DNA from: Pseudoclavibacter sp. 13-3
GTDB taxonomy: Bacteria > Actinomycetota > Actinomycetes > Actinomycetales > Microbacteriaceae
Length of the DNA: 64,000 nt
Assembly (NCBI RefSeq): GCF_021168475.1
Contig: NZ_JAJOZT010000004.1
Span: 62,001 to 126,000 of the forward strand
Direction of reading: 5' to 3'
Below are positions 34,910-44,551 of the stretch, in pieces. Made by a program: the position numbers and the translations under genes. Every line of letters begins with the position of its first letter. The stretch's first letter is position 1. Below the pieces are notes generated by a model, which was not told the origin of the DNA, searched no databases, and was given only the letters and a program-made list of their open reading frames with translations.

Positions 34910-36352
34910 TCAGAGCTTCTTGCCGGGGTTCAGGATGCCGCGCGGGTCGAACGCGGCCTTCACCCGAACCTGCAGGGCGAGCAGGCCAGATGAGAACTCG
35001 GTGCCGAGCGCACTGCGTTTGAGCGTGCCCACGCCGTGCTCGCCGGTGATCGTGCCGCCAAGCTCGATGGTGCGCGTGAGAATCTGCGCATAGGCGCGGT
35101 GTGCGCGAGCCAGGCTGTCCGCGTCGCCGGCGACGTAGCCGACGACCGGGTGCAGGTTGCCGTCGCCGACGTGGCCGCCGGTCGCGATGGGCGCCCCGGT
35201 GTCGGCCGCGGCCTGCTCGATCACCCGCAGCAGTTTGAGCAGCCGACCGCGCGGCACCGCGATGTCTTCGGTGAGCAGCGTGCCGAAGTCGGCGTAGAGG
35301 GCCGGGTGCAGCTGCCGACGGATCTCGAGCAGCGCGTCGACTTCGGCGGCGTTCTGCGCCAGGTCGATGCGCACCGCATGGTGGTTCTCGAAGATGCGCC
35401 GGTACTCGGCGACGTCATCGGTGGCCCGCCCGATCTCGTCGGATTCGACGATCAGCATGGCCGCGGCGTCATCTGGCAGCTGCGCTTTCGGGTTGAAGCG
35501 GTTGATGGCCTGGATGGTGCGCTGATCGAGCATCTCGAGCGCGCTGGGGCGGCGAGCGCTCGACGCCGTCTCGGCCGCCGCGGCGAGCGCGTCTTCCAGC
35601 GTGGCGAAGAGAGCCGCTGCACCGGCGGCCTCGCCGGGCAGCGGACGCAGCGCCAGGGTGGCCTGGGTCACGACGCCCAGGGTGCCTTCGGAACCGACGA
35701 TCAGGCTGGTGAGGTCGAGGCCGGCGACGCCCTTGACCGAGTCATGACCGGTGCGCACGACGGTGCCGTCGGCCAGCACCACCGTCAGGCTGCGCACGGA
35801 GTCGCCGGTGACGCCGTACTTCACGCAGCGCATTCCGCCGGCGTTGGTGACGATGTTGCCGCCGATCGAGCTGATGTGCACCGATCCGGGATCGACCGGG
35901 TAGAAGAGCCCCTGTTCTCTGACCGCTGCGGCGAGATCGCCCGTGATCACACCGGGCTGCACGGTGACCAGCTGGTCGTCGACGTCGATGTGCAGAATGC
36001 GGTTCATCAGCGTGAGGTCGAGCAGGATCGCACCGGGAACGGCGTCGGCGCCGCCGACGACGCCGGTGCGAGAGCCCTGCGGCACCACCGGGAGCACCAG
36101 ATCGTTGGCGATGGCGAGAACGGCGGCGACCTCTTCAGTGGTCGTGGGGCGCACGAGGGCGAGTGCCAACGCCGGGGCGTCGTCGACGCCGGTGTCATGG
36201 CCGTGATCGAGCAGCTGGGCGTGATCGGTGATGACATGCTCGGTGCCGAGCGCCTCGATCAGGCGCGCGACTGCGCTGCGCTGCGCGTCGCTGAGCAGAA
36301 CGTCGGAAGGTGTCGCGATTGGGTCTTTGGAGGCATCGGCTGCAGTGTTCAT
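34910..36352 (-). CDS. FAD-linked oxidase, GlcD / D-lactate dehydrogenase type
   Basis: 480-residue flavoprotein oxidising a 2-hydroxy acid (glycolate or D-lactate). The N-terminal FAD_binding_4 domain shows VVPQGSRTGVVGGADAVPGA and the phosphate-binding PGSVHISSIGGNIVTNAGGM; the C-terminal FAD-oxidase domain has GHVGDGNLHPVV, TGEHGVGTLKR and NPGKKL. The full single-chain layout fits GlcD or D-lactate dehydrogenase; GlcE/GlcF partners are not in the window. Divergent from mrpA across a 119-nt gap. Confidence 0.9.
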   Translation of the reverse strand: MNTAADASKDPIATPSDVLLSDAQRSAVARLIEALGTEHVITDHAQLLDHGHDTGVDDAPALALALVRPTTTEEVAAVLAIANDLVLPVVPQGSRTGVVGGADAVPGAILLDLTLMNRILHIDVDDQLVTVQPGVITGDLAAAVREQGLFYPVDPGSVHISSIGGNIVTNAGGMRCVKYGVTGDSVRSLTVVLADGTVVRTGHDSVKGVAGLDLTSLIVGSEGTLGVVTQATLALRPLPGEAAGAAALFATLEDALAAAAETASSARRPSALEMLDQRTIQAINRFNPKAQLPDDAAAMLIVESDEIGRATDDVAEYRRIFENHHAVRIDLAQNAAEVDALLEIRRQLHPALYADFGTLLTEDIAVPRGRLLKLLRVIEQAAADTGAPIATGGHVGDGNLHPVVGYVAGDADSLARAHRAYAQILTRTIELGGTITGEHGVGTLKRSALGTEFSSGLLALQVRVKAAFDPRGILNPGKKL

Positions 36353-36471
36353 GATGAGGCTCAGCTTACCCTTGCAGCGAAGTCGACGTCCTGACCCGGT
36401 ACTATTGGGAATATTCTTCTTGTTGCATACGTTTGACCCCCTGAGTACCCCCGATCTCGTGAGGTGAGCCC

Positions 36472-39400
36472 GTGCCCGTAGCCTTCGTCGCAGTGCTGAT
36501 CGCCATGCTCATCGCCTGGCCGTCTGTGCGACGTTGGGGGTCACGCGGCTTCATGCCGATCGGCGGCATCGTCGCAGTGGCCTTCGTCGCACTGATCTGC
36601 GAGGCGCCGAACGTCTTCGCCGGCTCGGTTCCGGCCTTCGACCTGCCGTGGATTCCGCAGCTCGGTGTGAGTCTCTCGTTCCAGCTCGACGCACTGAGCT
36701 GGGCCATGTCGCTGGTCGTCACCGGCGTCGGGGCACTGGTTCTCTTTTACTGCAGTGCCTACTTCACCGATTCGGAGCCCTCGCTCAGCCGGTTCGCCAC
36801 GCTGCTGACCAGCTTCGCCGCAGTCATGCTCGGTCTGGTGACCAGTGACGACATCGTCGTGATGTTCGTCTTCTGGGAAGTCACGAGCGTGCTCTCCTAT
36901 CTGCTGATCGGGCATACCTCCGACCGACGCGAGTCCCGAGGCGCCGCACTGCAGGCCCTGCTCGTGACGACCTTCGGCGGGCTGATCATGCTGGTGGGCG
37001 TGGCCATGCTCGTCGTCGACAACGGCACCACCTCGCTGACCCAGATCATCGCCGATCCCGTGATGAGCGCCGGCACACCATGGGCTGTGCTCATGATCGT
37101 CATCGGTGCGCTGAGCAAATCGGCGATCGTGCCCTTCCACTTCTGGCTGCCCTCAGCGATGGCCGGCCCCACACCGGTGAGCGCCTACCTGCACTCGGCG
37201 GCGATGGTCAAGGCGGGCATCTACCTGGTGCTGCGCTTCGCTCCCGGCTATGCAGAGGTGCCCGGGTGGCACGAGGTGCTGATCCCTCTCGGCCTCGCCA
37301 CGCTGCTGATCGGCGGCTGGCGAGCTCTGCGGCAGTACGATCTGAAGCTGCTGCTGGCCTATGGCACCGTCAGCCAGCTCGGCCTGCTCATCACCGTCGC
37401 CGCCCTCGGCACACGTGACGCCGCGGTGGCCGCCCTGGCACTGCTGGTCGCGCACTCGCTGTTCAAAGCCAGCCTGTTCATGGTCGTCGGCGTCATCGAC
37501 CACAACTTCGGCACCCGAGACCTGCGTGCACTGCACGGACTCGGGCGCAGCCATCCACTGCTCGCCGTCGTCACTGCACTGAGCGCGGCATCGATGGCCG
37601 GTCTCCCGCCGATGCTGGGCTTCCTGGCCAAGGAGAGCGCACTGACGGCCATGCTCGAATGGCAGCACGGATGGTCTGTCTGGGTGACGGCAGTCGCCGC
37701 CCTGGGCTCGGTGCTCACGGTCGCCTATGCAGCCCGCTTCGCCTTCGGCGCGCTCAGCAGCCGTCCCCGCAAGACGGGGCCGTCGAACGTCGACACCAGC
37801 ACCCTGCACGTGCTCGTCGACTGCAGCCGGCCACAGGCGCACGGCAACGTCGGTCTCGTCGGCCCGAGCATCCTCTTGACGATCTCGCTCGCGCTGACGA
37901 TCTGGCCGACCGGCCTCGACCGTCTGGCCGGTGCTGCGGCCGCGGGTCTGCCCAGCGGCGAGCACCCGATGCATCTCGCGCTGTGGCACGGGCTCACCCC
38001 GGCGTTGGGCATCAGCGCCGTGGTCATCGCGCTCGGTGCCCTGCTCTACGTGCTGCGTCGGCCAGTGGCGAGGCTTCAGGCGAGGGTGCCCGACTGGATC
38101 GAATTCTCGCGGTGGTACTCGGTGATCCTGGCCGCCACCGACTGGATCTCGGCCCGGGTGACGCTCTTCGCACAGCGCGGCGGCCTGCCCGGCTATCTCG
38201 GCACCATTTTCGTCGCCTTCGTCGCAGCGCTCGGGCTGGCCCTGCTCCGCGTACAGCTCTGGCCGGCTGAAGTCGTGCCCTACCATTCCATCGCACAGCT
38301 GGGCATCGCCGCGCTGATGGCCGTCGCCGCATTCGCCGCTGTTCGCGCCCGACGGCGTCTGCTGGCCATGCTCTTGGTGGGAGCCACCGGGTATGGCATG
38401 GTCGCGCTCTTCGCTCTGCACGGCGCCCCTGACCTCGCACTCACCCAGCTGCTGGTCGAGACCGTGACTCTGGTGATCTTCGTGCTCGTCGCGCGTCGCC
38501 TGCCGCGGCACTTCGAGCGCGCCGAGGGAATCAGACGGGTCTGGCCGAAGGCCGTGATCGGCATCGCCTTCGGAGCGGTCATGGCCGGCGTCACGCTTGC
38601 CGTCGTGGGCGCACGCAGCCAGACCTCGATCTCAGCGCAGATGCCCGACCTGGCATATCTCGAGGCCCACGGCCGCAACGTGGTCAACGTGCTGCTCGTC
38701 GACCTGCGCGGCTGGGACACCTTCGGCGAGATCTCGGTGCTCGTCGCAGTCGCCACCGGTGTGGCCAGTCTCGTCTTCGTCACGCACCGCACCGGTCGAG
38801 TTCCCTCGATCAGCACCCGAGGCGAGCGCAGACGGCGCGCGCAGCGCCTCGCACCGGTCGTCGAACCGGTCACCGGCGCGCTGCCCGTGGTCGACCCGAA
38901 CACCGGGCGCCCGGTCAGTCAGACGGCGCTGCAGCGCACCATCGACGCCCACGACGACGTCGACGACGAGAGCACCCGTCGCAGCTGGCTGATGGCCGGT
39001 CGCACACTGGCGCCCGAGCACCGGTCGCTGATGGTCGAGGTCATCGTTCGTCTGCTCTTCCTGCCGCTCATGCTGATCTCGGTGATGCTGCTGATCGCCG
39101 GCCACAACCAGCCGGGCGGCGGCTTCGCCGGCGGCCTCGTCGCCGGCCTCGCCCTCGTGCTGCGCTATCTCGCGGCGGGCCGCTACGAGCTCGGCGAGGC
39201 CCTGCCGATGCCGCCCGGCGTGCTGCTCGGCACCGGGCTGGCCACAGCAGTCGGCACCGGGGCGCTCTCCCTGATCTTCGGCGAGCCGTTCCTCACGTCG
39301 CTGTGGTGGCAGGCGACGCTGCCGATCGTCGGCGCGGTGAAGCTCGGCACGCCGACGCTCTTCGACATCGGCGTCTACCTCGTCGTGCTCGGACTGGTCT

Positions 39401-39492
39401 TCGACGTGCTGCGCTCGCTCGGTGCCGGCATCGACGAGCAGTCCGTCTCAGACGAATCGATCGTCGACGACTGGGCGGAGGGTGTGCGATGA
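36472..39492 (+). CDS. mrpA: Mrp Na+/H+ antiporter subunit A fused to MrpB
   Basis: 1006-residue membrane protein, GTG start with GAGGTGAG upstream. The main part is the NuoL/MrpA proton-channel fold (VMFVFWEVTSVLSYLLIGHT, LSKSAIVPFHFWLPSAMAGP, YGTVSQLGLL, FLAKESALTAMLEW). After an MrpA-specific region and a cytoplasmic linker (about 780-840), the last 150 residues are an MrpB domain (LLIAGHNQPGGGFAGGLVAG, GTPTLFDIGVYLVVLGLVFD). No separate mrpB exists in the operon, so this fusion supplies it. Overlaps mrpC by ATGA. Confidence 0.95.
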   Translation: MPVAFVAVLIAMLIAWPSVRRWGSRGFMPIGGIVAVAFVALICEAPNVFAGSVPAFDLPWIPQLGVSLSFQLDALSWAMSLVVTGVGALVLFYCSAYFTDSEPSLSRFATLLTSFAAVMLGLVTSDDIVVMFVFWEVTSVLSYLLIGHTSDRRESRGAALQALLVTTFGGLIMLVGVAMLVVDNGTTSLTQIIADPVMSAGTPWAVLMIVIGALSKSAIVPFHFWLPSAMAGPTPVSAYLHSAAMVKAGIYLVLRFAPGYAEVPGWHEVLIPLGLATLLIGGWRALRQYDLKLLLAYGTVSQLGLLITVAALGTRDAAVAALALLVAHSLFKASLFMVVGVIDHNFGTRDLRALHGLGRSHPLLAVVTALSAASMAGLPPMLGFLAKESALTAMLEWQHGWSVWVTAVAALGSVLTVAYAARFAFGALSSRPRKTGPSNVDTSTLHVLVDCSRPQAHGNVGLVGPSILLTISLALTIWPTGLDRLAGAAAAGLPSGEHPMHLALWHGLTPALGISAVVIALGALLYVLRRPVARLQARVPDWIEFSRWYSVILAATDWISARVTLFAQRGGLPGYLGTIFVAFVAALGLALLRVQLWPAEVVPYHSIAQLGIAALMAVAAFAAVRARRRLLAMLLVGATGYGMVALFALHGAPDLALTQLLVETVTLVIFVLVARRLPRHFERAEGIRRVWPKAVIGIAFGAVMAGVTLAVVGARSQTSISAQMPDLAYLEAHGRNVVNVLLVDLRGWDTFGEISVLVAVATGVASLVFVTHRTGRVPSISTRGERRRRAQRLAPVVEPVTGALPVVDPNTGRPVSQTALQRTIDAHDDVDDESTRRSWLMAGRTLAPEHRSLMVEVIVRLLFLPLMLISVMLLIAGHNQPGGGFAGGLVAGLALVLRYLAAGRYELGEALPMPPGVLLGTGLATAVGTGALSLIFGEPFLTSLWWQATLPIVGAVKLGTPTLFDIGVYLVVLGLVFDVLRSLGAGIDEQSVSDESIVDDWAEGVR

Positions 39493-40007
39493 GCGTCTCC
39501 CTCACTCTGATCGTGCTGATGGCCGTCATGTACGCCTGCGGCGTCTATGCCATGCTCGAGCGCAGTCTCAGCCGCATCCTGATCGGCTTTCTGCTCATCG
39601 GCAACGCGACGAACCTGCTGCTCATCATCGTGGCCGGCGCGCCCGGCGAGGCACCGATCGTCGAAGACGGCGTCACCAGCGACGAGATGGCCGACCCGCT
39701 GCCACAGGCGCTGACTCTCACCGCCATCGTGATCACCTTCGGCATCACCGCCCTGCTGCTGGCGCTGATCTACCGCAACTGGCGGCTGTCACGACAGGAG
39801 CACACCGAGGAGCACACTGCGGTGCCCGGCTCCGATCTGCACGCCGACGACGAAGCCGAGATGCTCGCCCGACAGGCTGCAGGCGACGACGCCGCCCTGC
39901 ACGAGGCCATCGACGCCAGCGATGCGAACGACACCGGCGACGACCCCGACGGCCCAGGCACCGCATCCGCCCGAAACCGCCGTGACCGACAGAGAGGCAA
40001 CCGATGA
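39489..40007 (+). CDS. mrpC: Mrp antiporter subunit C (NuoK-like)
   Basis: 172 aa from ATG 39489. Three membrane helices of the NuoK/MrpC fold: LTLIVLMAVMYACGVYAML, LSRILIGFLLIGNATNLLLI, and LPQALTLTAIVITFGITALL. The C-terminal about 60 residues form an acidic, polar tail (DDEAEMLARQAAGDDAALHE) not found in short MrpC proteins. Overlaps mrpA and mrpD by ATGA at both ends. Confidence 0.94.
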   Translation: MSVSLTLIVLMAVMYACGVYAMLERSLSRILIGFLLIGNATNLLLIIVAGAPGEAPIVEDGVTSDEMADPLPQALTLTAIVITFGITALLLALIYRNWRLSRQEHTEEHTAVPGSDLHADDEAEMLARQAAGDDAALHEAIDASDANDTGDDPDGPGTASARNRRDRQRGNR

Positions 40008-41581
40008 GCATCGCACAGCTGCTGCCGATCATCGTCGCGCTGCCGCTCGCCGCGGCCGCGACCTCGCTGCTGCTCGGGCGACGCCCCAAGACGCAGATCG
40101 TGGTCACCCTCGGCACCCTGCTGGTCGTGCTCGGCATCGGCATCGCGACCCTGATCGCGACCGACCGCGACAACATCGTGAGCGTCGTGCTGGGCGGCTG
40201 GCAGGCACCGTGGGGCATCTCGCTGGTCGCCGACCGGCTCAGCGCTCTCTTAGTCGTCGTCGCCACGACCATGCTGCTCGGCGTCTTGGTCTACGCCATC
40301 GGCCAGGGCATCACCGATGGTGACGCCGAGACGCCGGTGACCATCTTCCAGCCGACCTATCTGGTGCTCGCCGCCGGTCTCTTCGACGCCTTCCTGGCCG
40401 GCGACCTCTTCAACATGTTCGTCGGCTTCGAGATCATGCTGGCTGCCAGCTACGTGCTGATCACCCTCGGCGGAACCGGCCCGCGCATCCGCTCCGGGGT
40501 CATCTACATCATCGTCTCGCTGGTGTCGTCGGTCTTCTTCCTCGTCGCCATCGCCCTGCTCTACGGCGCCACCGGCACCGTGAACATGGCCCAGCTCGCC
40601 GAGCGCATTCCCGAGCTGCCCGCCGAGACGCAGACCATCGTGCATCTGTCGCTGCTGCTCGGCTTCTGCATCAAAGCGGCGGTCTTCCCGCTGTCGTTCT
40701 GGCTGCCCGACTCGTACCCGACCGCACCGGCACCCGTCACAGCGGTGTTCGCGGGTCTGCTCACCAAGGTCGGCGTCTACGCCATCATCCGCACCGAGAC
40801 GCTGCTCTTCGCGCATCACGACGTGAGCACGCCGCTGATGGTGCTCGCCTTCTTCACCCTGCTGATCGGCATCATGGGTGCGATCGCGCAGGCCGACATC
40901 AGACGGCTGCTCTCGTTCACCCTGGTCAGCCACATCGGCTACATGCTCTTCGGCATCGCCTTGGGCACGCAGGCGGGCATCGCCGCCACGATCTACTACA
41001 TGGTGCATCACATCACCGTGCAGACCACGCTGTTCCTGGCCGTCGGCCTCGTCGAACGCGTCGGGGGCACCACGTCGCTCACGCGACTCAGCGGAGTGCT
41101 CAACGCCTCGCCGCTGATCTCTGCACTGTTCCTCGTGCCCGCGCTCAACCTCGGCGGCATCCCGCCGTTCAGCGGGTTCATCGGCAAGCTTGCGCTGATC
41201 CTCGCGGGCGTGCAGACGGCGAACTGGCTGACCTGGGTCGTCATCGGCGCGATGATCCTCACCTCGCTGCTGACCCTGTACCCACTGGCCCGGGTCTGGA
41301 ACCTCGGATTCTGGCGGCCCGCGATCGACCCCGACCGCCGGCACAGCCGCCTGCTGCGCTCGCTGCAGGAGAACCCGCTGGTCCCGCCCCGCCGAGTCGC
41401 GCAGCGTGACGTGTCGAAGCTGATGATCTCGGCAACGGCAGGCATGGTCGTGCTCACCCTCGCGCTCACCGTCTTCGCCGGCCCGCTGCTGGGCTTCGCC
41501 GACCGAGCCGCAACCACCGTGGCCGACCCGCTCTGGATGATCGCCACGCTGCTCGGCCCGCTGAGCGGAGGTGCGTCGTGA
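40004..41581 (+). CDS. mrpD: Mrp antiporter subunit D (NuoM/N-like)
   Basis: 525-residue proton-channel subunit of the NuoN/MrpD family. Landmarks: FLAGDLFNMFVGFEIMLAAS with the key Glu in the fifth helix, FCIKAAVFPLSFWLPDSYPT with the channel Lys, LSFTLVSHIGYMLFGIALGT, and the C-terminal IPPFSGFIGKLALI. Together with MrpA it forms the ion-translocating core. Overlaps mrpE by GTGA. Confidence 0.95.
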   Translation: MSIAQLLPIIVALPLAAAATSLLLGRRPKTQIVVTLGTLLVVLGIGIATLIATDRDNIVSVVLGGWQAPWGISLVADRLSALLVVVATTMLLGVLVYAIGQGITDGDAETPVTIFQPTYLVLAAGLFDAFLAGDLFNMFVGFEIMLAASYVLITLGGTGPRIRSGVIYIIVSLVSSVFFLVAIALLYGATGTVNMAQLAERIPELPAETQTIVHLSLLLGFCIKAAVFPLSFWLPDSYPTAPAPVTAVFAGLLTKVGVYAIIRTETLLFAHHDVSTPLMVLAFFTLLIGIMGAIAQADIRRLLSFTLVSHIGYMLFGIALGTQAGIAATIYYMVHHITVQTTLFLAVGLVERVGGTTSLTRLSGVLNASPLISALFLVPALNLGGIPPFSGFIGKLALILAGVQTANWLTWVVIGAMILTSLLTLYPLARVWNLGFWRPAIDPDRRHSRLLRSLQENPLVPPRRVAQRDVSKLMISATAGMVVLTLALTVFAGPLLGFADRAATTVADPLWMIATLLGPLSGGAS

Positions 41582-42237
41582 GACTCCGGCAGAGACTCCG
41601 GGCCGGATGGCAGGAGCTGCTCACCATCATCGTGCTCACGGTGGTCTGGTGCCTGCTCTGGGGCAAGGCCGATGCGTTCACCGTGATCGGCGGGCTGCTG
41701 ATCAGCTGGATGCTGGTCGCGCTGTTCTACCTCCCGCCGCTCGAGATCACCGGCCGCCTGCATCCGCTCTCGGCCGCGTACGCCTTCGTGCGGCTGACGC
41801 TCGACATCATCCGCGCGTCGATGATCGTCGCGACGCAGGCGCTCTGGCCCTGGTGGCGGCCGAGCGGCGCCGTGGTCAGGTTCGACCTGCACACCACCGA
41901 CGATCTCATCATCACGCTGACCGCCGAGGCCATCTCACTGGTGCCCGGGTCGCTGGTCGTCGAGATCGATCGCAACAACGGCGTGTTGTACGTGCATGCG
42001 TTCGGTGTGCGAACCGCGGCCGACATCGAGCGCGCCCGCTGTCAGGCGCTCGATCAAGAGGCCCGCATCATCATGGCGCTGGGCAGCTCGTCCGAGCGAC
42101 AGGCCGTGCGTGCGCTGGCCGCTCAGCGGCGTGCGGATGCGCGACGGGGCCCGCATCATGACGGCGGCCCCGTCTCGTCGCAGCCGCACACGGCATCCGT
42201 CGATCGGTCGAAGACGACGTCACGAGAGGAGCGCTGA
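41578..42237 (+). CDS. mrpE: Mrp antiporter subunit E
   Basis: 219-residue membrane protein beginning at the overlapping GTG 41578. Two N-terminal membrane helices (LLTIIVLTVVWCLLWGKADA, FTVIGGLLISWMLVALFYLP) and the typical cytosolic motif EAISLVPGSLVVEIDRNNGV then LYVHAF identify MrpE. The C-terminal about 50 residues are polar, basic and poorly conserved. Confidence 0.93.
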   Translation: MRLRQRLRAGWQELLTIIVLTVVWCLLWGKADAFTVIGGLLISWMLVALFYLPPLEITGRLHPLSAAYAFVRLTLDIIRASMIVATQALWPWWRPSGAVVRFDLHTTDDLIITLTAEAISLVPGSLVVEIDRNNGVLYVHAFGVRTAADIERARCQALDQEARIIMALGSSSERQAVRALAAQRRADARRGPHHDGGPVSSQPHTASVDRSKTTSREER

Positions 42238-42241
42238 CATC

Positions 42242-42547
42242 ATGCCCACCTGGCTCACGATCCTGCTGGTGGTCGTCTACGGGGTGACCGCGGCGCTGTG
42301 CATTCTGCGCATCGTGCGCGGGCCGAGCGTGCTCGACCGCATCGTCGCCTCAGATGTGCTGCTGGTGACCCTGATGTGCGCACTGGGCACCGAGATGGCG
42401 GTCACCGGGCACACGCACACCATGCCGATCCTGATCGTGCTCGCCATGTTCGGGGTCATCGGGTCGTTCGCAGTCTCGCGCTTTCTGATCACGGCGAAGG
42501 ATCCCCTGCGCGACGAGCCGTCGAAGGAGGCCGCAGATGGACGGTGA
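42242..42547 (+). CDS. mrpF: Mrp antiporter subunit F
   Basis: 101-residue protein with three membrane helices. The conserved MrpF segment ILRIVRGPSVLDRIVASDVL follows the first helix, and GTEMAVTGHTHTMPILIVLA precedes the last. It begins 4 nt after mrpE and its end overlaps mrpG by 11 nt. Confidence 0.93.
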   Translation: MPTWLTILLVVVYGVTAALCILRIVRGPSVLDRIVASDVLLVTLMCALGTEMAVTGHTHTMPILIVLAMFGVIGSFAVSRFLITAKDPLRDEPSKEAADGR

Positions 42548-42920
42548 CACGATTCGATTCACGATCGCCGGCGTGCTGCTCGGCACGGGCGCGCTGCTCT
42601 CGCTCTCGGCCGCCGTCGGTCTGCTGCGCTTTCCCGATCTGCTCTCGCGCATGCACGCGGCCACCAAGCCGCAGATCCTCGGTCTCATCTGTGTGACCGC
42701 GGCGATCGCCGTGCTGAACCCCACGGCGCTGGTGATCGGCACCGCGATCGTGGTCATCACCCTGCAGATGCTCACCGCGCCCATCGCCGCCCACATGGTC
42801 GGGCGAGCCCATTACCGCAGCGACGATCTGCGCAGCGACCTGCTCGTGGTCGACGAGCTCGCCGAGAGCATCGCCGAGGCCGACGACGAAGAGCACCGCG
42901 ACACGGCGAACCCAAGCTGA
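42537..42920 (+). CDS. mrpG: Mrp antiporter subunit G
   Basis: 127-residue protein, last gene of the operon. The hallmark GLLRFPDLLSRMHAATKPQI lies after the first of three membrane helices. With A(B), C, D, E, F and G all present, the antiporter is complete and should exchange Na+ (or K+) for H+ and support pH and salt homeostasis. Converges on pyk with a 31-nt gap and no clear hairpin. Confidence 0.94.
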   Translation: MDGDTIRFTIAGVLLGTGALLSLSAAVGLLRFPDLLSRMHAATKPQILGLICVTAAIAVLNPTALVIGTAIVVITLQMLTAPIAAHMVGRAHYRSDDLRSDLLVVDELAESIAEADDEEHRDTANPS

Positions 42921-42951
42921 GCCGCGAGGCGAGTCGGGGTCGAGGAGCAGG

Positions 42952-44454
42952 TCAGCGGATGATCGTCTCGCGGCTCTCGGTGACCGCGTTGTGCATCATC
43001 TGCGCCGTGGTCTGCCGGTAGCCCGGCGCCGCCTGACCGACCGCCTCGCCGACGGTCAGCACCCGCAGGTCGTTGGTCGATCCGGGGATGCCGGGCGGGC
43101 TCCCGGCGGCGACGATGACCCGCTCCCCCGGTTTCGCCCGGCCCGAGTCGATCAGATAGGTGTCGACGCTCAGGACGATCTCGTCGGTGGTCTGCAGGAA
43201 CGGCACCAGCACCGATTCCACGCCCCAGATCGGCGTCATGGCACGACGAGTCGAGTCGTCATAGGTGAAGACCAGCAGCGGCAGCTCGTCCCGCAGGCGC
43301 GACACTCGACGAGCGGTGTTGCCGCTCGCGGTGAAGACGCACAGGTACTTGGCATCGACATGGTGCGCGACCTCGACGGCGGCGCGGGTGATCGCCCCGG
43401 CGAGCGTGTGCGGCTGCGTGCCGAGCGGCGGGATGCGGTCGAGACCGTGCTGCTCGGTCGACTCGATGATGTTCGACATCGTCTGCACCGTCGCGACCGG
43501 ATGAGCGCCCACCGAGGTCTCGCCGCTGAGCATCAGCGAGTCGGCGCCGTCGAGCACCGCATTCGCGCAGTCGGACGCCTCGGCGCGGGTCGGGCGCGAA
43601 CTCGTGATCATCGACTCGAGCATCTGCGTCGCCACGATCACGGGACGCGCTCGCTGACGAGCCAGCTCGATGGCGCGCTTCTGCACCACCGGCACCTGTT
43701 CGAGCGGCAGCTCGACGCCCAAGTCGCCACGGGCCACCATCACCATGTCGAACGCCTCGGTGATCGCGTCGAGCACCTCGACGGCCTGAGGCTTCTCGAT
43801 TTTAGCGATGACGGGCAGTCGCACGCCGTGAGCGGCCATCACCTCGCGCACGGCCGTGACGTCGTCGGGGCTGCGCACGAACGAGAGCGCGATCAGATCG
43901 ACGCCGAGATCGAGCGCCCAGTGCAGGTTCTCTTCGTCGCGGTCGCTCAGTGCGGGCACATCCACCGCCACACCGGGCAGATTGATGCCCTTGTGATCCG
44001 AGACGCGGCCGCCGACGACCACCTCGCAGATCACGTCTGTGGCATCGACCGCGGTGGCCCGCAGCGAGATGTTGCCGTCGTCGATGAGCAGCTGGTCGCC
44101 GACGCTCACGTTCTTCGGCAGCTCGGCGAAGGTGGTGCCCACGATCTCGGCATCGCCGGGCACGTCGCGCGTGGTGATCGTGAAGGTGTCGCCGACCGAG
44201 AGGGTCTGCCGGCCCGCGGCGAACTTCGCCAGGCGAATCTTCGGCCCCTGCAGGTCGACCAGCACGCCCACCGGCTTGTGCAGTCGAGCGGCGACCTCGC
44301 GCACCGTCTCGATGTAGCGACGGTGCTGCTCGTGGTCGCCATGGCTCATGTTGATGCGGGCGACGTCCATGCCCGCACGGATCATGCCTTCGATGACCTC
44401 GGCGTCGTCAGTCGACGGCCCCAGTGTCGCGATGATCTTCGCTCTGCGTCGCAT
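42952..44454 (-). CDS. pyk: Pyruvate kinase
   Basis: Final glycolytic enzyme, making pyruvate and ATP from phosphoenolpyruvate. The 500-residue protein opens RRRAKIIATLGPSTDDAEVI then ARINMSHGDHE (A domain), has the B domain with VDLQGPKIRLAKF, the active-site stretch VIAKIEKPQAVE and MVARGDLGVELP, and the family signature in ATQMLESMITSSRPTRAE. The C-terminal allosteric domain is present. It is probably transcribed apart from gltD, with an inverted repeat in the upstream region. Confidence 0.97.
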   Translation of the reverse strand: MRRRAKIIATLGPSTDDAEVIEGMIRAGMDVARINMSHGDHEQHRRYIETVREVAARLHKPVGVLVDLQGPKIRLAKFAAGRQTLSVGDTFTITTRDVPGDAEIVGTTFAELPKNVSVGDQLLIDDGNISLRATAVDATDVICEVVVGGRVSDHKGINLPGVAVDVPALSDRDEENLHWALDLGVDLIALSFVRSPDDVTAVREVMAAHGVRLPVIAKIEKPQAVEVLDAITEAFDMVMVARGDLGVELPLEQVPVVQKRAIELARQRARPVIVATQMLESMITSSRPTRAEASDCANAVLDGADSLMLSGETSVGAHPVATVQTMSNIIESTEQHGLDRIPPLGTQPHTLAGAITRAAVEVAHHVDAKYLCVFTASGNTARRVSRLRDELPLLVFTYDDSTRRAMTPIWGVESVLVPFLQTTDEIVLSVDTYLIDSGRAKPGERVIVAAGSPPGIPGSTNDLRVLTVGEAVGQAAPGYRQTTAQMMHNAVTESRETIIR

Positions 44455-44469
44455 GCCACTCCAATCGAT

Positions 44470-44489
44470 TCGGCAGTTCGTTCTGCCGA
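44470..44489. promoter_or_regulatory. Inverted repeat upstream of pyk
   Basis: TCGGCAG-TTCGTT-CTGCCGA, a perfect 7-bp inverted repeat 15 nt upstream of the pyk start. On the minus strand TTGACT (44490-44495) abuts it, so the repeat would occupy the spacer of a possible promoter; an alternative -10, TAGAAT, lies at 44494-44499, which would put the repeat in the mRNA leader. Either an operator or a leader hairpin; function unknown. Confidence 0.4.
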
Positions 44490-44551
44490 GTCAATTCTAG
44501 GCGGCTCACATGAGCGTGAGATGAACGCCGCTAGTCACCTGGGCGCTCGGA

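Noticed and set aside
35036-36394. Plus-strand 452-codon frame opposite the FAD oxidase
   Set aside because: Shadow frame; the opposite strand has a complete GlcD-type protein.
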